A stretch of 64,000 nt of DNA from Saccopteryx bilineata (Eukaryota > Chordata > Mammalia > Chiroptera > Emballonuridae), in NCBI RefSeq assembly GCF_036850765.1, contig NC_089491.1, positions 184,987,520-185,051,519 on the forward strand, written 5' to 3'. Positions 22,833 to 35,760 of the stretch are shown piece by piece. The notes below the pieces were generated by a model. The model ran no database searches and was not told the DNA's origin. It worked only from the letters and a program-made list of their open reading frames with translations. Position numbers and translations under genes: made by a program. Each line of letters begins with the position of its first letter. Position 1 is the first letter of the stretch.

Positions 22833-24214
22833 TATAATGTCTGTCATAACTTCTCCTTTCTCATTTCTGATTTTGTTTATATGAGCCATTTCTCTATTTT
22901 TTTCTTTGTGAGTCTAGCCAGGGGTTTGTCAATTTACTGATCTTTTCAAAGAACAAGCTCTTTGTTGTATTAATTTTTGCTACAGTTTTTGGAAGTTTTT
23001 TTTGTTGTTCTCTATTTCATTTAGTTCTGCTCTGATTTTTATTATTTCCTTTTTTTTTCTGCTGATTTTGGGCTACCCTTGTTCTTTAAAATGTAATACT
23101 AGGTTGTTTACTTGGATTTCTCTTGTTTCTTCTTATAAGCCTGTAATGATATAAACTGCTTTCTTATTACTGCTTTCGCTGCATCCCAGAAGTTTTGATA
23201 CATTGTGTTGTCATTCTCGTTTGTAGATCTTGGCTTTTGTTTATTCTTTGGCACTGTTATTTTTTAGAAGTATATTGTTTAATTCCGTATTTTGCAGAAT
23301 TTCTTTATTTTTGCTGTTAAATTGTAATCTGAGAACCTATGGTCATAGAATATGGTTGGTATAATTTCAATCTTTTTGAATTTGTTAAGGAAAGATTTGT
23401 GGCCCAACATATGGTTTATCTTAGAGAATGTTCCATGTGCACTGGAAAGGAATGTATAATCTGATGTTCTGGGATAAAATGTTCTGTAAATATCAATTAT
23501 GCCCATTTGGTTTAGGGTGCCCTTCATGGCCAATATTTCTTTTTTGAATTTCTGTCTGGATAATCTGTCTAAAGCTGTCAATGGTAGGTTGAGTTCTCCA
23601 ATTATGACTGTGTTTTTGTCTGTTTTCTTGTTTCAGTTCTGTGAGATGATGTCTTATATATTTTGGTGTTCCTTGACTTGATGCATATATTTTAAGCAGT
23701 GTTATGTCTTCCTGATATAGTGTCCCCTTTATCATTATAAAATGCCCATATTTATCTCTTTTTACACCTTTCTTGTCTTGAAATCAGTATTGTCAGATAT
23801 AAGTATGGCTAGGCCTGCTTTTCTTTGGGTATTATTTGGTTGAAGAATCATTTTCCACCCTTTCACTTTGAGTCTTCTCTTGTCCATGCAGCTTAGATGT
23901 GTCTCCTAAAGGCAGTATATGGTTGGGTTTTGGTTTTAATCCAATCTGTTACCCTGTGACTCTTTATTGATGAGTTTAGTCCATTAACATTTAGAGTAAT
24001 TATTAATGCATGGAAATTTCCTATAGGCATTTTATGTTTTGCTCTCTGGTAGCTCTGTGTCTCCTTTGGTCCTTTTCCTTTATGTTTTTGTAAGTTGTTT
24101 TTGTATCATGGTATTCCATGATTCTTTACTCTGTTTCCTCTTTTTACAGTTATATATTTCAGTTGAGTTTTTTTTTATCATAAGTGGTTATCATTAGGTT
24201 ATTGAGGGAAAAAA

Positions 24215-24250
<36 letters not shown>
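24215..24250. repeat. (TA)n/(CA)n microsatellite
   Basis: An alternating TA run followed by ACACACATAC, interrupting the old L1. Confidence 0.9.
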
Positions 24251-24255
<5 letters not shown>

Positions 24256-24954
24256 GAGTCTTTTGTCCTATGAGTACTTCTGTTCTCCATCCTCCTTTGC
24301 TACTTTAGATCTTTATTCTCTCCCTTTCAGTTTTGTCACAGATTATAACTGTTTATACTATACCCTTGTTGAAGCTTTCACTTGTAGATTTGTGTTATTT
24401 TGTTCTTTTGTATCAGGTAGAATAACCCCCTTGAGTATTTTCTGCAGTGGGGTATTATGATGATAAATTCCCTCAGCTTCTGTATATCTGGAAACTTTTT
24501 TATTTTTCTATTATATTTGAAGGATAACTTTGATGGGTACAGTAGTCTTGGCTGGTAATTCCCCTTTTTCAGTCCTTGGAATTTTGGGGTCCACTCTGTT
24601 CTAGCTTGTAGAATTTCTGCTGAAAAGTCTGGTGATAGCCTGATGGGCCTTCCTTTATATTATATGTTGTGTTCCTCTTTTCCCTAACTGCCTTAAGGAT
24701 AATTTTATTTGTTGTTGATTTTTGACAGTTTTATTACAACCTGCCTTGGAGAAGGCCTATTTGGGTTGAGGAAACTAGATGTTCTGTTTCCTTCTTGAAT
24801 TCAAGGATCTAATTCTTTCCATAGGCTTATTATCAATTATTTGTTTGCATAGGCTCTCCATTCTTTTCTTCTTGTGATAGACCTATTATTCTTATATTGC
24901 TCTTTCTATTGGAGTCAGATAGTTCTTGTGGAGGTCTATCCGATTCTTCTTGAT

Positions 24955-26110
24955 TCAGTTTGGGAGAGTGTATGTTTCCAGGAAATTTAGCCATTTCAAC
25001 CAGATTGTCCAATTTGTTGGCATATAGTTGCTCATAATATTTTTTTACAATGTTTTGTATTTCTGTTGTTTTATTTGTTCATTCTCCTCTTTCCATTCTA
25101 ATTTAATTTATTTGGGTCCCCTCTCTCATTTTCTTTATGATTCTGGCTAATGGTTTGTCAATCTTCTTTATCTTTTAAAAGAACTAGTCCTTGGTTTCAC
25201 TGATATTTTGTATTTTTTTATTTTTAGTTTCTATGTCATTTATTTCTGCTCTGACATTTATTATTTCCTTCCTTCTACTTACTCTGGGCTTTGTTTGTTG
25301 TTCTTTTTCTAGTTCTTTAAGGTGTATGGTTCAATTATTTGAGATTTTTCTTGCTTCTTGAGATGGAACCATAGTGTTATAAACTTTCCTTTCAGGACTG
25401 CTTTTGCTGTATCGCAGAGATTTGGGGTTGTTGTATGTTCATTTTCATTTTCATTTGTTTCCAGGTAACCTTTGATTTTGTCCTTAATTTCATTATTAAT
25501 CCATTCATTGTTTAATAACATGCCATTTAGCCTCCATGTATTTGAATGTTTTTCAGTTTTGCTTTGTGGGTTTTTTGTAATTGATTTCTATCTTTATACC
25601 ATTGTGGTCAGGGAAGATGTTTAATATAATTTCAGTCTTCTTTAATTTATTAAGACTTACTTTGTGTCTTAACATTTAGTCTGTCTTCGAGAGTGTTCAA
25701 TGTGCTGTTTTGGGATGAAATTTTCTGTAAATATCCATTAAATCTACCTGGTTCAGTGTGTCATATAAGGTTTCTGTTGCCTTGATGATTTTTTTCCTGA
25801 AGATCTAGCCATTGATATCAATGAGATGTTAAAATCCCGTACTTAATTATATTACTGTTGAGCACTCCTTTTATGCCTGTCAAAATTTGCTTTATATATT
25901 TAGGTGCTTCTATATTGGGTACATAAAAGTTTAGAAGCCTCTTGTTGGATTGATCCTTATGACATTACGTAACTTTCTTCTTTATCTCTTCTCATAGACT
26001 TTCTTTTCAAGTTTATTTTGTCTGGTATGAGTATCTGCCCTTTTTTTTCTTTTCCATTTGCATGAAATATCTTTTTCCATCCTTTTACTTTTATTCTGTG
26101 TGTTTCTTTT
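24955..26110 (-). mobile_element. Second old L1 fragment (ORF2 N-terminal half)
   Basis: Reading restarts in the RT N-terminus at 24955, where the preceding copy has reached ORF1, so this is a separate insertion. 24955-25320 is the linker, 25309-25521 holds LNNEWINNEIKDKIK, and 25550-26090 is endonuclease. The frames are degraded. Confidence 0.8.
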
Positions 26111-26114
26111 GTTC

Positions 26115-26400
26115 TGAGGTAGTTCTCTATTAGACATTATCTACATGGGTCTGTGCCATACTTTTTAATACACTTGTCTTTTGATGGGCACTTGGGTTGC
26201 TTCCATGTCTTGGCTATTGTAAATGCTGCAACAAAAACAGGGGTGCATATATTCTTTTGAATTAGTGTTTTGTGTTTCTTCAGATAAATACTCAGAAGTA
26301 GAATCACTGAGTCATAAGGTAGTTCCATTTTTAATATTTTGAGATCTTTCCATACTGTTTTTCATAGTTGATGCACCAATTACAGCAGCATTTCTTAATT
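26115..26400 (-). repeat. Third old L1 fragment (ORF2 C-terminus)
   Basis: The minus frame 26137-26328 carries a MELPYDSVILLLSIY block and an [11 protein letters not shown] block, corresponding to the ORF2 C-terminus. It is out of order relative to the adjoining endonuclease, so it is a separate piece. Confidence 0.8.
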
Positions 26401-27839
26401 CACAAATTCCTTAAATATTAAAAAGGTCCCTGTATAAATAAGCTGATTATTTTTTGATATGTAGAAGTCCTCAGACAACTCAGTTATTTGAAGAGGTGAA
26501 ACATAAAACTATGGCTAAATGTTCCATCTCCATATAGGTTAGCAATGAAAGAAAAAGCTCATTTATAACTACCAATAGACTGCATCCTAACCTTAGTCTG
26601 CTACCTCTTATCAGACCTGGTCTAAAATTGTAAGAAGAAACTGGGGTGATGGTGTATTTCACTTGCCAAAGGCCTTGTTTATTTAGAGCTACAAATTCAT
26701 TAAAATTACTAGAAAAAACTCATCGTATATAGTTTGTTGGTGGTGGGCCACCAGTGTCATTATTATAGCACAATGTCCTGCTCAAATTCAGGTTTAACAA
26801 GAATTGTTCTGATGTTATCCTTGTGACATCAGCACTCATAAGAAGCTGGAATCCTAAAATATAGGGCCAGGGAATAAAGATTTGTCAACAGATGTTACCA
26901 CATGATTCTAGAACAACATTAGCATGTAGCAATGTTACCGTTATATAATTGCCTGTTTTTCAATTTGGTGCCAGCTGGCCATGACTGATGTTTGTATAGG
27001 CATGGTCTTAAGGCATGACATATCTCATTACAGATTCCTGGTGTGTGGTGCAAGAGAGATGGGCACTCTGGGCTCTAATTTAAATATGTGCACACAACAA
27101 AAACACTTTATGTTACTTCTAGTTTACTTTTAATCTTACATTAAAATAGAAATTCCCTTAAATGTTTCTTTTATGTTAGCAAACCACCTAGATCATATTA
27201 TATTGTTGTATCCGTTTTAGCATAACACAGTTAGCATCTTTATGAGTATGTGTCTATCACCACATATCTATGCTTCAAGCTCAACACAGGGATCCTTAAT
27301 GAGAGATCCTACCTGTGTTTTGTGCATGAATTATTTTGTGAGCAGGGACTATCAGGGATCAAGCATTCTCTATACTAAAACCCTCCATTTTCATGTCACC
27401 TCTCATCTTAAAACTGTTTTAAAATCCAGAACTTTAGAAGATGGTGAGCACTGTCTTCTCACTCAGTCATGGGCTCAGCTGAAAAACAAGAAGTTGGGTG
27501 AGTTTCCTTCCTTTTAAGTTATGCAGATTTTTGCCTTCTTTCAGTTTTACTCAAAGTAGAGGACAAGTTCCTTGCTTTCTATGTTTTAGGTGAGTTAGAA
27601 TTTCTTCTTCTCTTTAGCAGACATTTTATGTTGACAGACTGTAGATCCATATAAAGCCTGTGGCCCATACCTAATTTAGCTCCCTGTGAAAAGCAAAGAA
27701 TTAACACATGGGTTGATTAAGGTGCACAGGGAAAATAAGATAGGTTGTGTAGCCAAAGTAAGGTATGAAAGAATATGAAATCAAGGTTTGAACAAGAAAA
27801 TGAAAGGGACAGTGTTGTATTTAGGTAAGGTTTAGATTA
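26401..27839. other. Unique intronic or intergenic DNA
   Basis: No gene, RNA or nameable repeat seen. The open frame at 27242-27517 (91 codons) lacks domains and splice context. Confidence 0.5.
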
Positions 27840-27980
27840 CAGGGGTCTCAAACTCGCGGCCCGCCCACCAATTTTGTGCCGCTGCAGACTGGCCCACAGA
27901 TTAATCCACAAAGTTTGATTAGTCTGCGGGCCGCACAAAATTGGTGGGCGGGCCGCACGGCCGCGAGTTTGAGACCCCTG
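27840..27980. mobile_element. 141-bp palindromic hAT MITE
   Basis: The ends CAGGGGTCTCAAACTCGCGG and CCGCGAGTTTGAGACCCCTG are exact inverted repeats. The arms continue inward through CCCGCCCACCAATTTTGTG and its complement. The same termini occur on the 388-bp element at 60507-60894, so this is a shortened family member. Flanking GTTTAGAT and GTTTAGAA suggest a diverged 8-bp duplication. Confidence 0.85.
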
Positions 27981-28603
27981 GTTTAGAAGATGGGATCAGA
28001 ACAGAAAGTTGGTTTCAGTCCCCTTGTTCTTCCTTTCATTCATTTTAAGGACACTCCACCTTGACTTTGGAACTTCTACTTGCACATACGCCTCACAATG
28101 CAAAGACCCACCTGAGCCTCATCTGCGTGAGAAGTAGACCAAGAATTAATTCCCAGAGGACTTTGGCAAGATTATAAACTAAAACCTCAAAATCTCACAT
28201 GCCTGGAAATGTTGAATGATGTATAATATTTTTTATTGAACAGAAATGAGTTCACAAGGAAAAAGAAGGGAAATGAAAAGCAGGAAGGTATAAGGAGAGG
28301 TAGTGTATAGGCAGAGGGGAGAACTACAGGTCTCACATCCTGGAGGCTTTTTTTTTTTAGAACAGGAAATAAAGCTGTGGGCTTTTACAGGTGGGATACT
28401 GCGACTAAGACACCTACATCAAGTCTGGTCCTCAGCAACAAAAAAATGAACTGGGAGGAAATCTAGGAAGATGAAAAGATATTTCAAAGATTCCTGCCTT
28501 GGTTCTAGTTAAAAACAACAACAGATTTTCCCCAATAATTTGAAACCACAGTCTTATATGAGTTAGAGTTCCATTTATATAATTTCTAGGTGAAGAAACT
28601 TCT
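27981..28603. other. No gene recognised
   Basis: Unique sequence. No domain-bearing frame or RNA seen. Confidence 0.5.
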
Positions 28604-28984
28604 GGCCCTGGCCGGTTGGCTCAGTGGTAGAGCGTGGGCCTGGCGTGCGGGAGTCCCAGGTTCAATTCCCGGCCAGGGCACATAGGAGAAGTGCCCATCT
28701 GCTTCTCCACCCCTCCCCCTCTCCTTCCTCTCTGTCTCTCTCTTCCCCTCCCGCAGCCAAGGCTCCATTGGAGCAAAAGATGGCCCGGGTGCTGGGGATG
28801 GCTCCTTGGCCTCTGCCCCAGGCGCTAGAGTAGCTCTGGTTGTGACAGAGCGATGCCCCGGATGGGCAGAGCATCGCCCCCTGGTGGGTGTGCTGGGTGG
28901 ATCCCGGTCGGGCACATGCGGGAGTTGTCTGACTGCCTCCCCGTTTCCAGCTTCGGAAAAATACACAGACACAAAAAAAAGAAA
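28604..28984 (+). repeat. Rhin-1-like SINE
   Basis: Full length from GGCCCTGGCCGGTTGGCTCA with a clean A box and a near-clean B box (GGTTCAATTCC), ending in ACACAAAAAAAAG. Target duplication AGAAACTTCT at 28594-28603 and 28985-28994. Confidence 0.94.
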
Positions 28985-29049
28985 AGAAACTTCTAAGACA
29001 AGAAATTAATAATATTTAGTCCCAGACAGAAATAATTTTAAGGTTAATT

Positions 29050-29990
29050 TTAAAAGGAAACAAAGAAAGTATATTTAAGGTGATAAAAAAGAAAAACTGT
29101 AACTTAAGAAAGGAACAAAATACATCTTGAAATGCCCACCTAAAAGACTTAAAAAAAAACACCAAGACTTCTAGAATTGAGAAATATAGTCATTAAAATT
29201 ATAATTCTTTTTTTTATTTATGATTTTAATCTGTGTTTACATAGATTCAAGTGTCCCACCGAATATATCTCCCCCACCCCCTTGAAATTATAATTCTTAA
29301 TGGGCAGGTTAAACAACAGATTAGACCTAGCCCAAGAGAGTATTAATCAACTGAATACAGACTTGAGAATATCACTCAGAAGTGAGAGATAAAGAAATAA
29401 ATATAATAACAGAAGGGTAAAAAGATATGCAATATAACATGAGAAGATCCCATTTAATAGGAGTGCCAGAAGAAGAGAAGTAGAAAGTGAAGGAATAGCA
29501 ATAATCATACATGTAATGGCTAAGAACTTTCTATGATTCATGAAGGATGTAAACCCTCAATTCAAGAAGTAGGAGAATCTCAAACAAGAAAATACAAGTA
29601 AGTCCACATGCAAACACAGAGCAGTCAAACCTCTGAAGACTATAGACAAAGAGAAAAAAAACCCATAAAAGCAAGCAGGAAAAAAAGTTAAAAATCCATA
29701 AACAAAGGACAAATCAACCACATACATTTCAATAGGAGCAATAGAGCCAACCTAGTGAAATATATTGTCAAAGGTCTAGAGAAAGACTAAATATCAAACA
29801 AAAACTTTATTCCCAGCTGAATTATCACTGAGAATTGAGGGAGAAATAAAGTACCTTAGATAAACAAGACTGAAGGATTTACAACCCACTGACTCTTAAC
29901 TAAAGAATGACAAAATAGACTGGAAAGAAGAAAATTTAAACCAGAGAGAAAAAGTAGCAGGCAAGAGGGAAAAACATCAATTATATTACT
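29050..29990 (+). repeat. Ancient L1M/HAL1-type ORF1 region
   Basis: A-rich plus-strand sequence whose phrase order (AGAATATCACTCAGAAGT, ATAGGAGTGCCAGAAGAAGA, TATTCCCAGCTGAATTATCA) resembles ORF1 of old L1 or HAL1. Frames are fully degraded. It is split by the short L1 end at 29210-29284. Confidence 0.55.
29210..29284 (-). mobile_element. 75-bp L1 3'-end insertion
   Basis: T-tract followed by GTGTTTACATAGATTC, the same 3'-terminal sequence as the L1 at 15236. It is flanked by a perfect 14-bp duplication AAATTATAATTCTT at 29196-29209 and 29285-29298. It is an extreme 5' truncation from one target-primed event. Confidence 0.85.
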
Positions 29991-30128
29991 TTCTGTTCAG
30001 ACGACCCAATTTAACTTGTTTAAAACACTTCGCTTGGTAAACTAAAATAATGGCAAAATTGGATGAGAGTAAATGCTATCAAATGACCCCACAAAGCAAC
30101 AAAATTAGAATAAAATTATTGACTAATC

Positions 30129-30399
30129 CAGTAATTTTCAACCTTTTCCACCTCACGGCACACATAAACTAATTATGAAAATTCTGTAGCCCACTAAAAA
30201 AAATATATTGGTTGCTGGTCTGACAAAAAAAAAAAATAGAAATAATTTTGATTCAGTTATACTGGACAGCTGTTGTGCTGGCTGTTGTCATATTTTTATT
30301 TGACAATCTAAGGGAAAAGAGGTCAGTACCCCTGATTAAACAACTAGGTATTAAAGAATGTTTTAAAAATTCTTGTAGCACACAGACTGAAAATCACTG
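30129..30399. mobile_element. hAT MITE (old, about 270 bp)
   Basis: Ends CAGTAATTTTCAACC and TGAAAATCACTG form degenerate hAT-type inverted repeats. The body has ACGGCACACATAAACTAATT and TTTATTTGACAATCTAAGGG blocks I recall from a widespread mammalian hAT MITE. The duplication is not preserved. Confidence 0.65.
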
Positions 30400-31458
30400 G
30401 AATATTAATAAATATGACCTGAGCATCTTTTGGGCACAAAGAACAATACTGCTGAACCAGTGTAAGATGCTTACAAAGAAAATAATCTAAAATTTGATCA
30501 CAGTACAGCATTTTTGTTTGTTTGTTTTTCATTAAAGTTAGCTACTTAGATATTCATTAATTTGATATAAACCTATGTAAATCTAGGCTCTTAAAGGATT
30601 CCATGTGTTTCTAAGTAAAGCTAATTGAGTCAGAGAAATAGTTGAGGACATATACTGAAATTCACATTAAACATACTATACATCCCTCAAAAATAACACC
30701 TTTTGCTATGGCCACAGAAAAAAACAATAAATGCCCATTTACATGTTTACAATCAAGTAACAAGTCCCAGAGTCTATTCACATTTACTGTCCCATAAGTA
30801 AGTAAATATAAGGAAAAAATTTACTAAGCATTTTTCAACAGACAAATGAATGTGCCATGGAACCTTACATCTCTGCAAAAATACAAGTGAAAAATAATCT
30901 CTCTTAATAAAAAGCAACAATACTAAAAATTGATTGAATGCATTTGTTCAGCTAAAAACACAATGTTCATCTACTCGACCATTAGCATCAGCAGACTTTC
31001 ATCCAATGAGGATTGGCTGATAAAAAGAACTTACACTTTTCTCTTTTTCTTCTTTGGGGACAGTTGTCTCACAGAGAGTAACAAAATAATCAACCTCTAA
31101 TTAAAAGAACTGCTGTGTCAAATGTTTACAGTCATAATGTTTTTACTCCAAGAAGAAAAATTCCATGCAAACAAATTCCAAGCTAACCCAAACCATTTTA
31201 CTTCATATATTCTTCAATAACAGTATTTAAGCTATAATTTTTTAAACAGGGATGACTCTAAAGGTATCAGGGCCTAGCTTTCCGATCATTTCTTTCAACT
31301 TCTGTACAGTTTTCAGTTCCTCAAGAAAATATACCATGATACACAATTTCAGAGAGCCCTGACCCAGCATTTTAGCATTTTCCACTGTTAAGGAGTAGAA
31401 GGTGCCTTACCACTTTCTCTTACCAAACTCCCCTATGACCTCTGGAGCCGAGAGTCTC
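30400..31458. other. No gene recognised
   Basis: AT-rich unique sequence. Nothing supportable seen on either strand. Confidence 0.5.
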
Positions 31459-32073
31459 CAGTGGTTGGCAAATTCATTAATCAGCTGAACCAGATACAAT
31501 GATTGAAATTTCTTTTGAGAGCCAAATTTTTTAAACTTAAACTATATAGCAGTGGTTCTCAACCTTTCTAATGCCGTGGCCTGCAATACAGTTCCTCATG
31601 TTGTGGTGACCCCAAACCAAAAAATAATTTTGGTGGCTACTTCATAACTGTAATTTTGCTACAGTTATGATTCGGAATGTAAATACCTGATATGCATTAT
31701 GTATTCTCATTGCTACAAATCAAACATAATTTAAACATAGTGATTAATCACAAAAACAGTATTTAATTATATATTGAGAAATATTTATTACTAATGGACC
31801 TCCTTACCTAGTGTATTGGGGCTACCATTCCGTAAATAGCTGCTTAACTAATGGATCTGTTTTTTTCAGATTAGTGGCAAGTTTTCTATATAGAACAGTG
31901 TGAACTACGTCATAGGATATACTGCAGTTTCTGCACAGCATGGTATCTTTCAGGGCTCTTTCACACTATAAAGCAGCAGTTTCTGCAGTGGAATCCACAT
32001 CTCATTTACTTCAATGGGAGACCCGTGGATTCCGCAGAAGAGAGATCCCCTGTACGGCAGAAATGCAGTTCCA

Positions 32074-32437
32074 ACACATTTCTTCCTCTCCTATTCAAGT
32101 CAATGGGAGGCCGCAGCAGATTCCGCTCAAATATAGAGCATGTTGCTTAATTTTTTCCATGCTAGAACTTTTCCTAGAGCAGAAAAATTCCAAATGTGGA
32201 ATCTGCCACCCCAATAGACTTCTATAGGAGGCAGATCTTTTACACTGCAGAATCCGCACAGCAGATTCCTCAGTGTGAGGCCTCTTTCAGTCTATTGGGG
32301 GTGGCGGATTCCACATTTGAAATTTTTCTGCTCTAGGAAAAGTTCCAGCGTGGAAAAAATTAAGCAACATGCTCTATATTTGAGCGGAATCTACTGCAGC
32401 CTCCCATTGACTTGAATAGGAGAGGAAGAAATGTGTC
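32074..32437. repeat. Long internal inverted repeat
   Basis: Arm one (32074-32220) contains CTATTCAAGTCAATGGGAGG, CTCAAATATAGAGCATGTTG and AATAGACT. Arm two (32289-32437) is its reverse complement with few mismatches. The arms are about 147 bases with about 68 bases between. Transcription through it would give a long near-perfect hairpin RNA. Weaker complementarity extends outward to roughly 31930 and 32590. Confidence 0.92.
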
Positions 32438-32654
32438 GGGAACTATCATTTCTCTGCCTCTTATTGAAATCAAAAGGAGGCTGCTGCGGATTGTGTGGTA
32501 ACCTGAGATTCTCGGGAGCTCTCTTCCACAAAATCCACCGCACTCTCAATGAAATCAATAGAAGGCGGATTCAATGCCGGAAACCGCTGATTTCAGCAGT
32601 TTCCTCATTCAGAATATGGGAAAAATAGTGGGAGATAATTATACATTGGGGAAC

Positions 32655-32800
32655 AGTGTGAACTACATCTTATAGTGGTCTCTTATAGTATAAGACCGAT
32701 GTAGTTCACACTGTGTAAATGTATGGTGCTTTGTGTAAGTGTAAGCTGCTTTGTGTACTGTGTAATGATTACACACAAAGCACCTTACACTTACACAGTA
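32655..32800. repeat. Two short palindromes inside the SPIN-like element
   Basis: GTGTGAACTACATC (32656-32669) pairs with GATGTAGTTCACAC near 32698-32711. A second pair, GTGTAAGTGTAAG near 32734 and CTTACACTTACAC near 32783, encloses TGTGTAATGATTACACA. The motif CAGTGTGAACTAC also occurs at 31896, so it repeats at both sides of the long hairpin. Confidence 0.8.
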
Positions 32801-33449
32801 TTGTGTGTATGGTGTGTGTACTGTTTTTACATTATTAACCTTTTTGTACACCAGCAGGCTGTCTCGCAGGCTCTCTTGGCTCTCCACCTCCTGCCTCTCC
32901 GCCTCCTAGGCTTCTGTCCTCCAGCGCTTGCTGCACCCGCCCACTGTTGACATCAGCAAGCGCGGGACACACCTAATGCGCTGCTATGGACGAGCAGCTC
33001 TGCCGCTACGGACTGTGGAGTGTTCCCCCTGCTTCCCCCGACCCTTAGGCCCCAGACGGATGATACAATCATGTCTGCGCATGACCGCAGGCATTCAGTT
33101 TGGAATGCACGTCCATAACGGCGTGCGTTCAAGCTGAATAGCACTGCTGCAGACGGTAGCGCAGCTTCTCAGCGGCTAAAGCCATCGGAAATATGTATTT
33201 TACGATGGCTTTAGGCGACCCCTGTGTTTTGGTCATTCGACTTCTGCCGGAGTCGCGACCCACAGGCTGAGAACCGCTGCTATATAGGTAGGCACATTCC
33301 TTATCAAGGTAGCGCCCGCACGTGGTATTTTATGGAAGAGCCACACTCAAGGGGCCAAAGAGCTGCATATGGCTCACGGGCTTCAGTTTGCTGACCCTGC
33401 ATCCATCTGTCTTAAGAAGTTAAAGGTATCCTTACAAGAAGACGACTGT

Positions 33450-33690
33450 GCAGACTGTGAATAGAGCACAGACTAGTTCAGAGACTGGCTGTGAGGTCAC
33501 CCAGCATGAATTCAAATCAATACTATGTGACCTTATGCAATTAGTTTACCTTCTCTGTGCCAATTTTTCCCATCTGTACTGGGGATATAAATATTATCTA
33601 AGACCAATGTGATAATTAAAGGAGATGGTAAGTCCAGCACAGTGCCTGGCGCAGAGTAAGTACTCCAGAAATATTAGCTATTATTATCAG
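33450..33690 (+). repeat. MIR SINE
   Basis: Follows the MIR consensus order: GTGACCTTATGCAATTAGTT, ACCTTCTCTGTGCCAATTTT, CCCATCTGTACTGGGGATAT, CAGTGCCTGGCGCAGAGTAA and a TAGCTATTATTAT end. An ancient mammalian SINE. Confidence 0.92.

Positions 33691-35760
<2,070 letters not shown>

Larger units (their letters stand above)
20195..24950 (-). mobile_element. Old L1 spanning ORF2 to ORF1, carrying nested insertions
   Basis: Reading in reverse, 20195-20790 and 21192-22272 cover the RT and C-terminal half of ORF2. 22833-24010 covers the linker and endonuclease; the frame 23279-23581 includes SAHGTFSKINHMLGHK. 24010-24180 is the inter-ORF spacer. 24265-24950 is ORF1, where TTTGATGGGTACAGTAGTCT matches the ORF1 C-terminal region of the intact L1 at 46100 in reverse. 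It is broken by a SINE (20792-21191), a mariner (22273-22832) and a TA microsatellite. All frames are decayed. Confidence 0.85.
31550..33279 (-). mobile_element. SPIN-like non-autonomous hAT element, 1.73 kb
   Basis: The left end is CAGTGGTTCTCAACCTTTCT and the right end is CGACCCACAGGCTGAGAACC followed by GCTG. Both match termini I recall for the SPIN (Space Invaders) and related URR1-type hAT elements. A perfect 8-bp duplication CTATATAG flanks it (31542-31549 and 33280-33287), the hAT hallmark. Subterminal sequence fits the family: ATACAGTTCCTCATGTTGTG near 31590, and GCCATCGGAAATATG...ACGATGGC plus GGCGACCCCTGTG near 33180-33226. The interior encodes no transposase. It holds a long hairpin (32074-32437), shorter palindromes (32655-32800) and a GC-rich block (32880-33180) that may be the element's 5' regulatory region. 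Family naming is from memory; the boundaries are directly visible. Confidence 0.85.
31459..33399. mobile_element. Older hAT MITE split by a SPIN-like element
   Basis: The left part (31459-31549) starts CAGTGGTTGGCAAA and contains GAGAGCCAAATTTTTTAAAC. The right part (33280-33399) contains AGAGCCACACTCAAGGGGCC, GGCTCACGGGC and ends GTTTGCTGACCCTG. Joined across the inserted element they resemble an old mammalian hAT MITE with ends CAGTGGTTGGCAAAC and its complement. Confidence 0.65.

Noticed and set aside
27840..27980. microRNA hairpin
   Set aside because: The fold is explained by a hAT MITE's inverted arms. MITEs can yield miRNAs, but nothing here indicates processing.
28604..28680. tRNA gene
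   Set aside because: A and B boxes are present, but the sequence is the head of a SINE with a body and A-tail, and the cloverleaf is not intact.
32074..32437. CRISPR-like or bacterial repeat
   Set aside because: There are only two inverted arms and no spacer array, and the context is a eukaryotic transposon.
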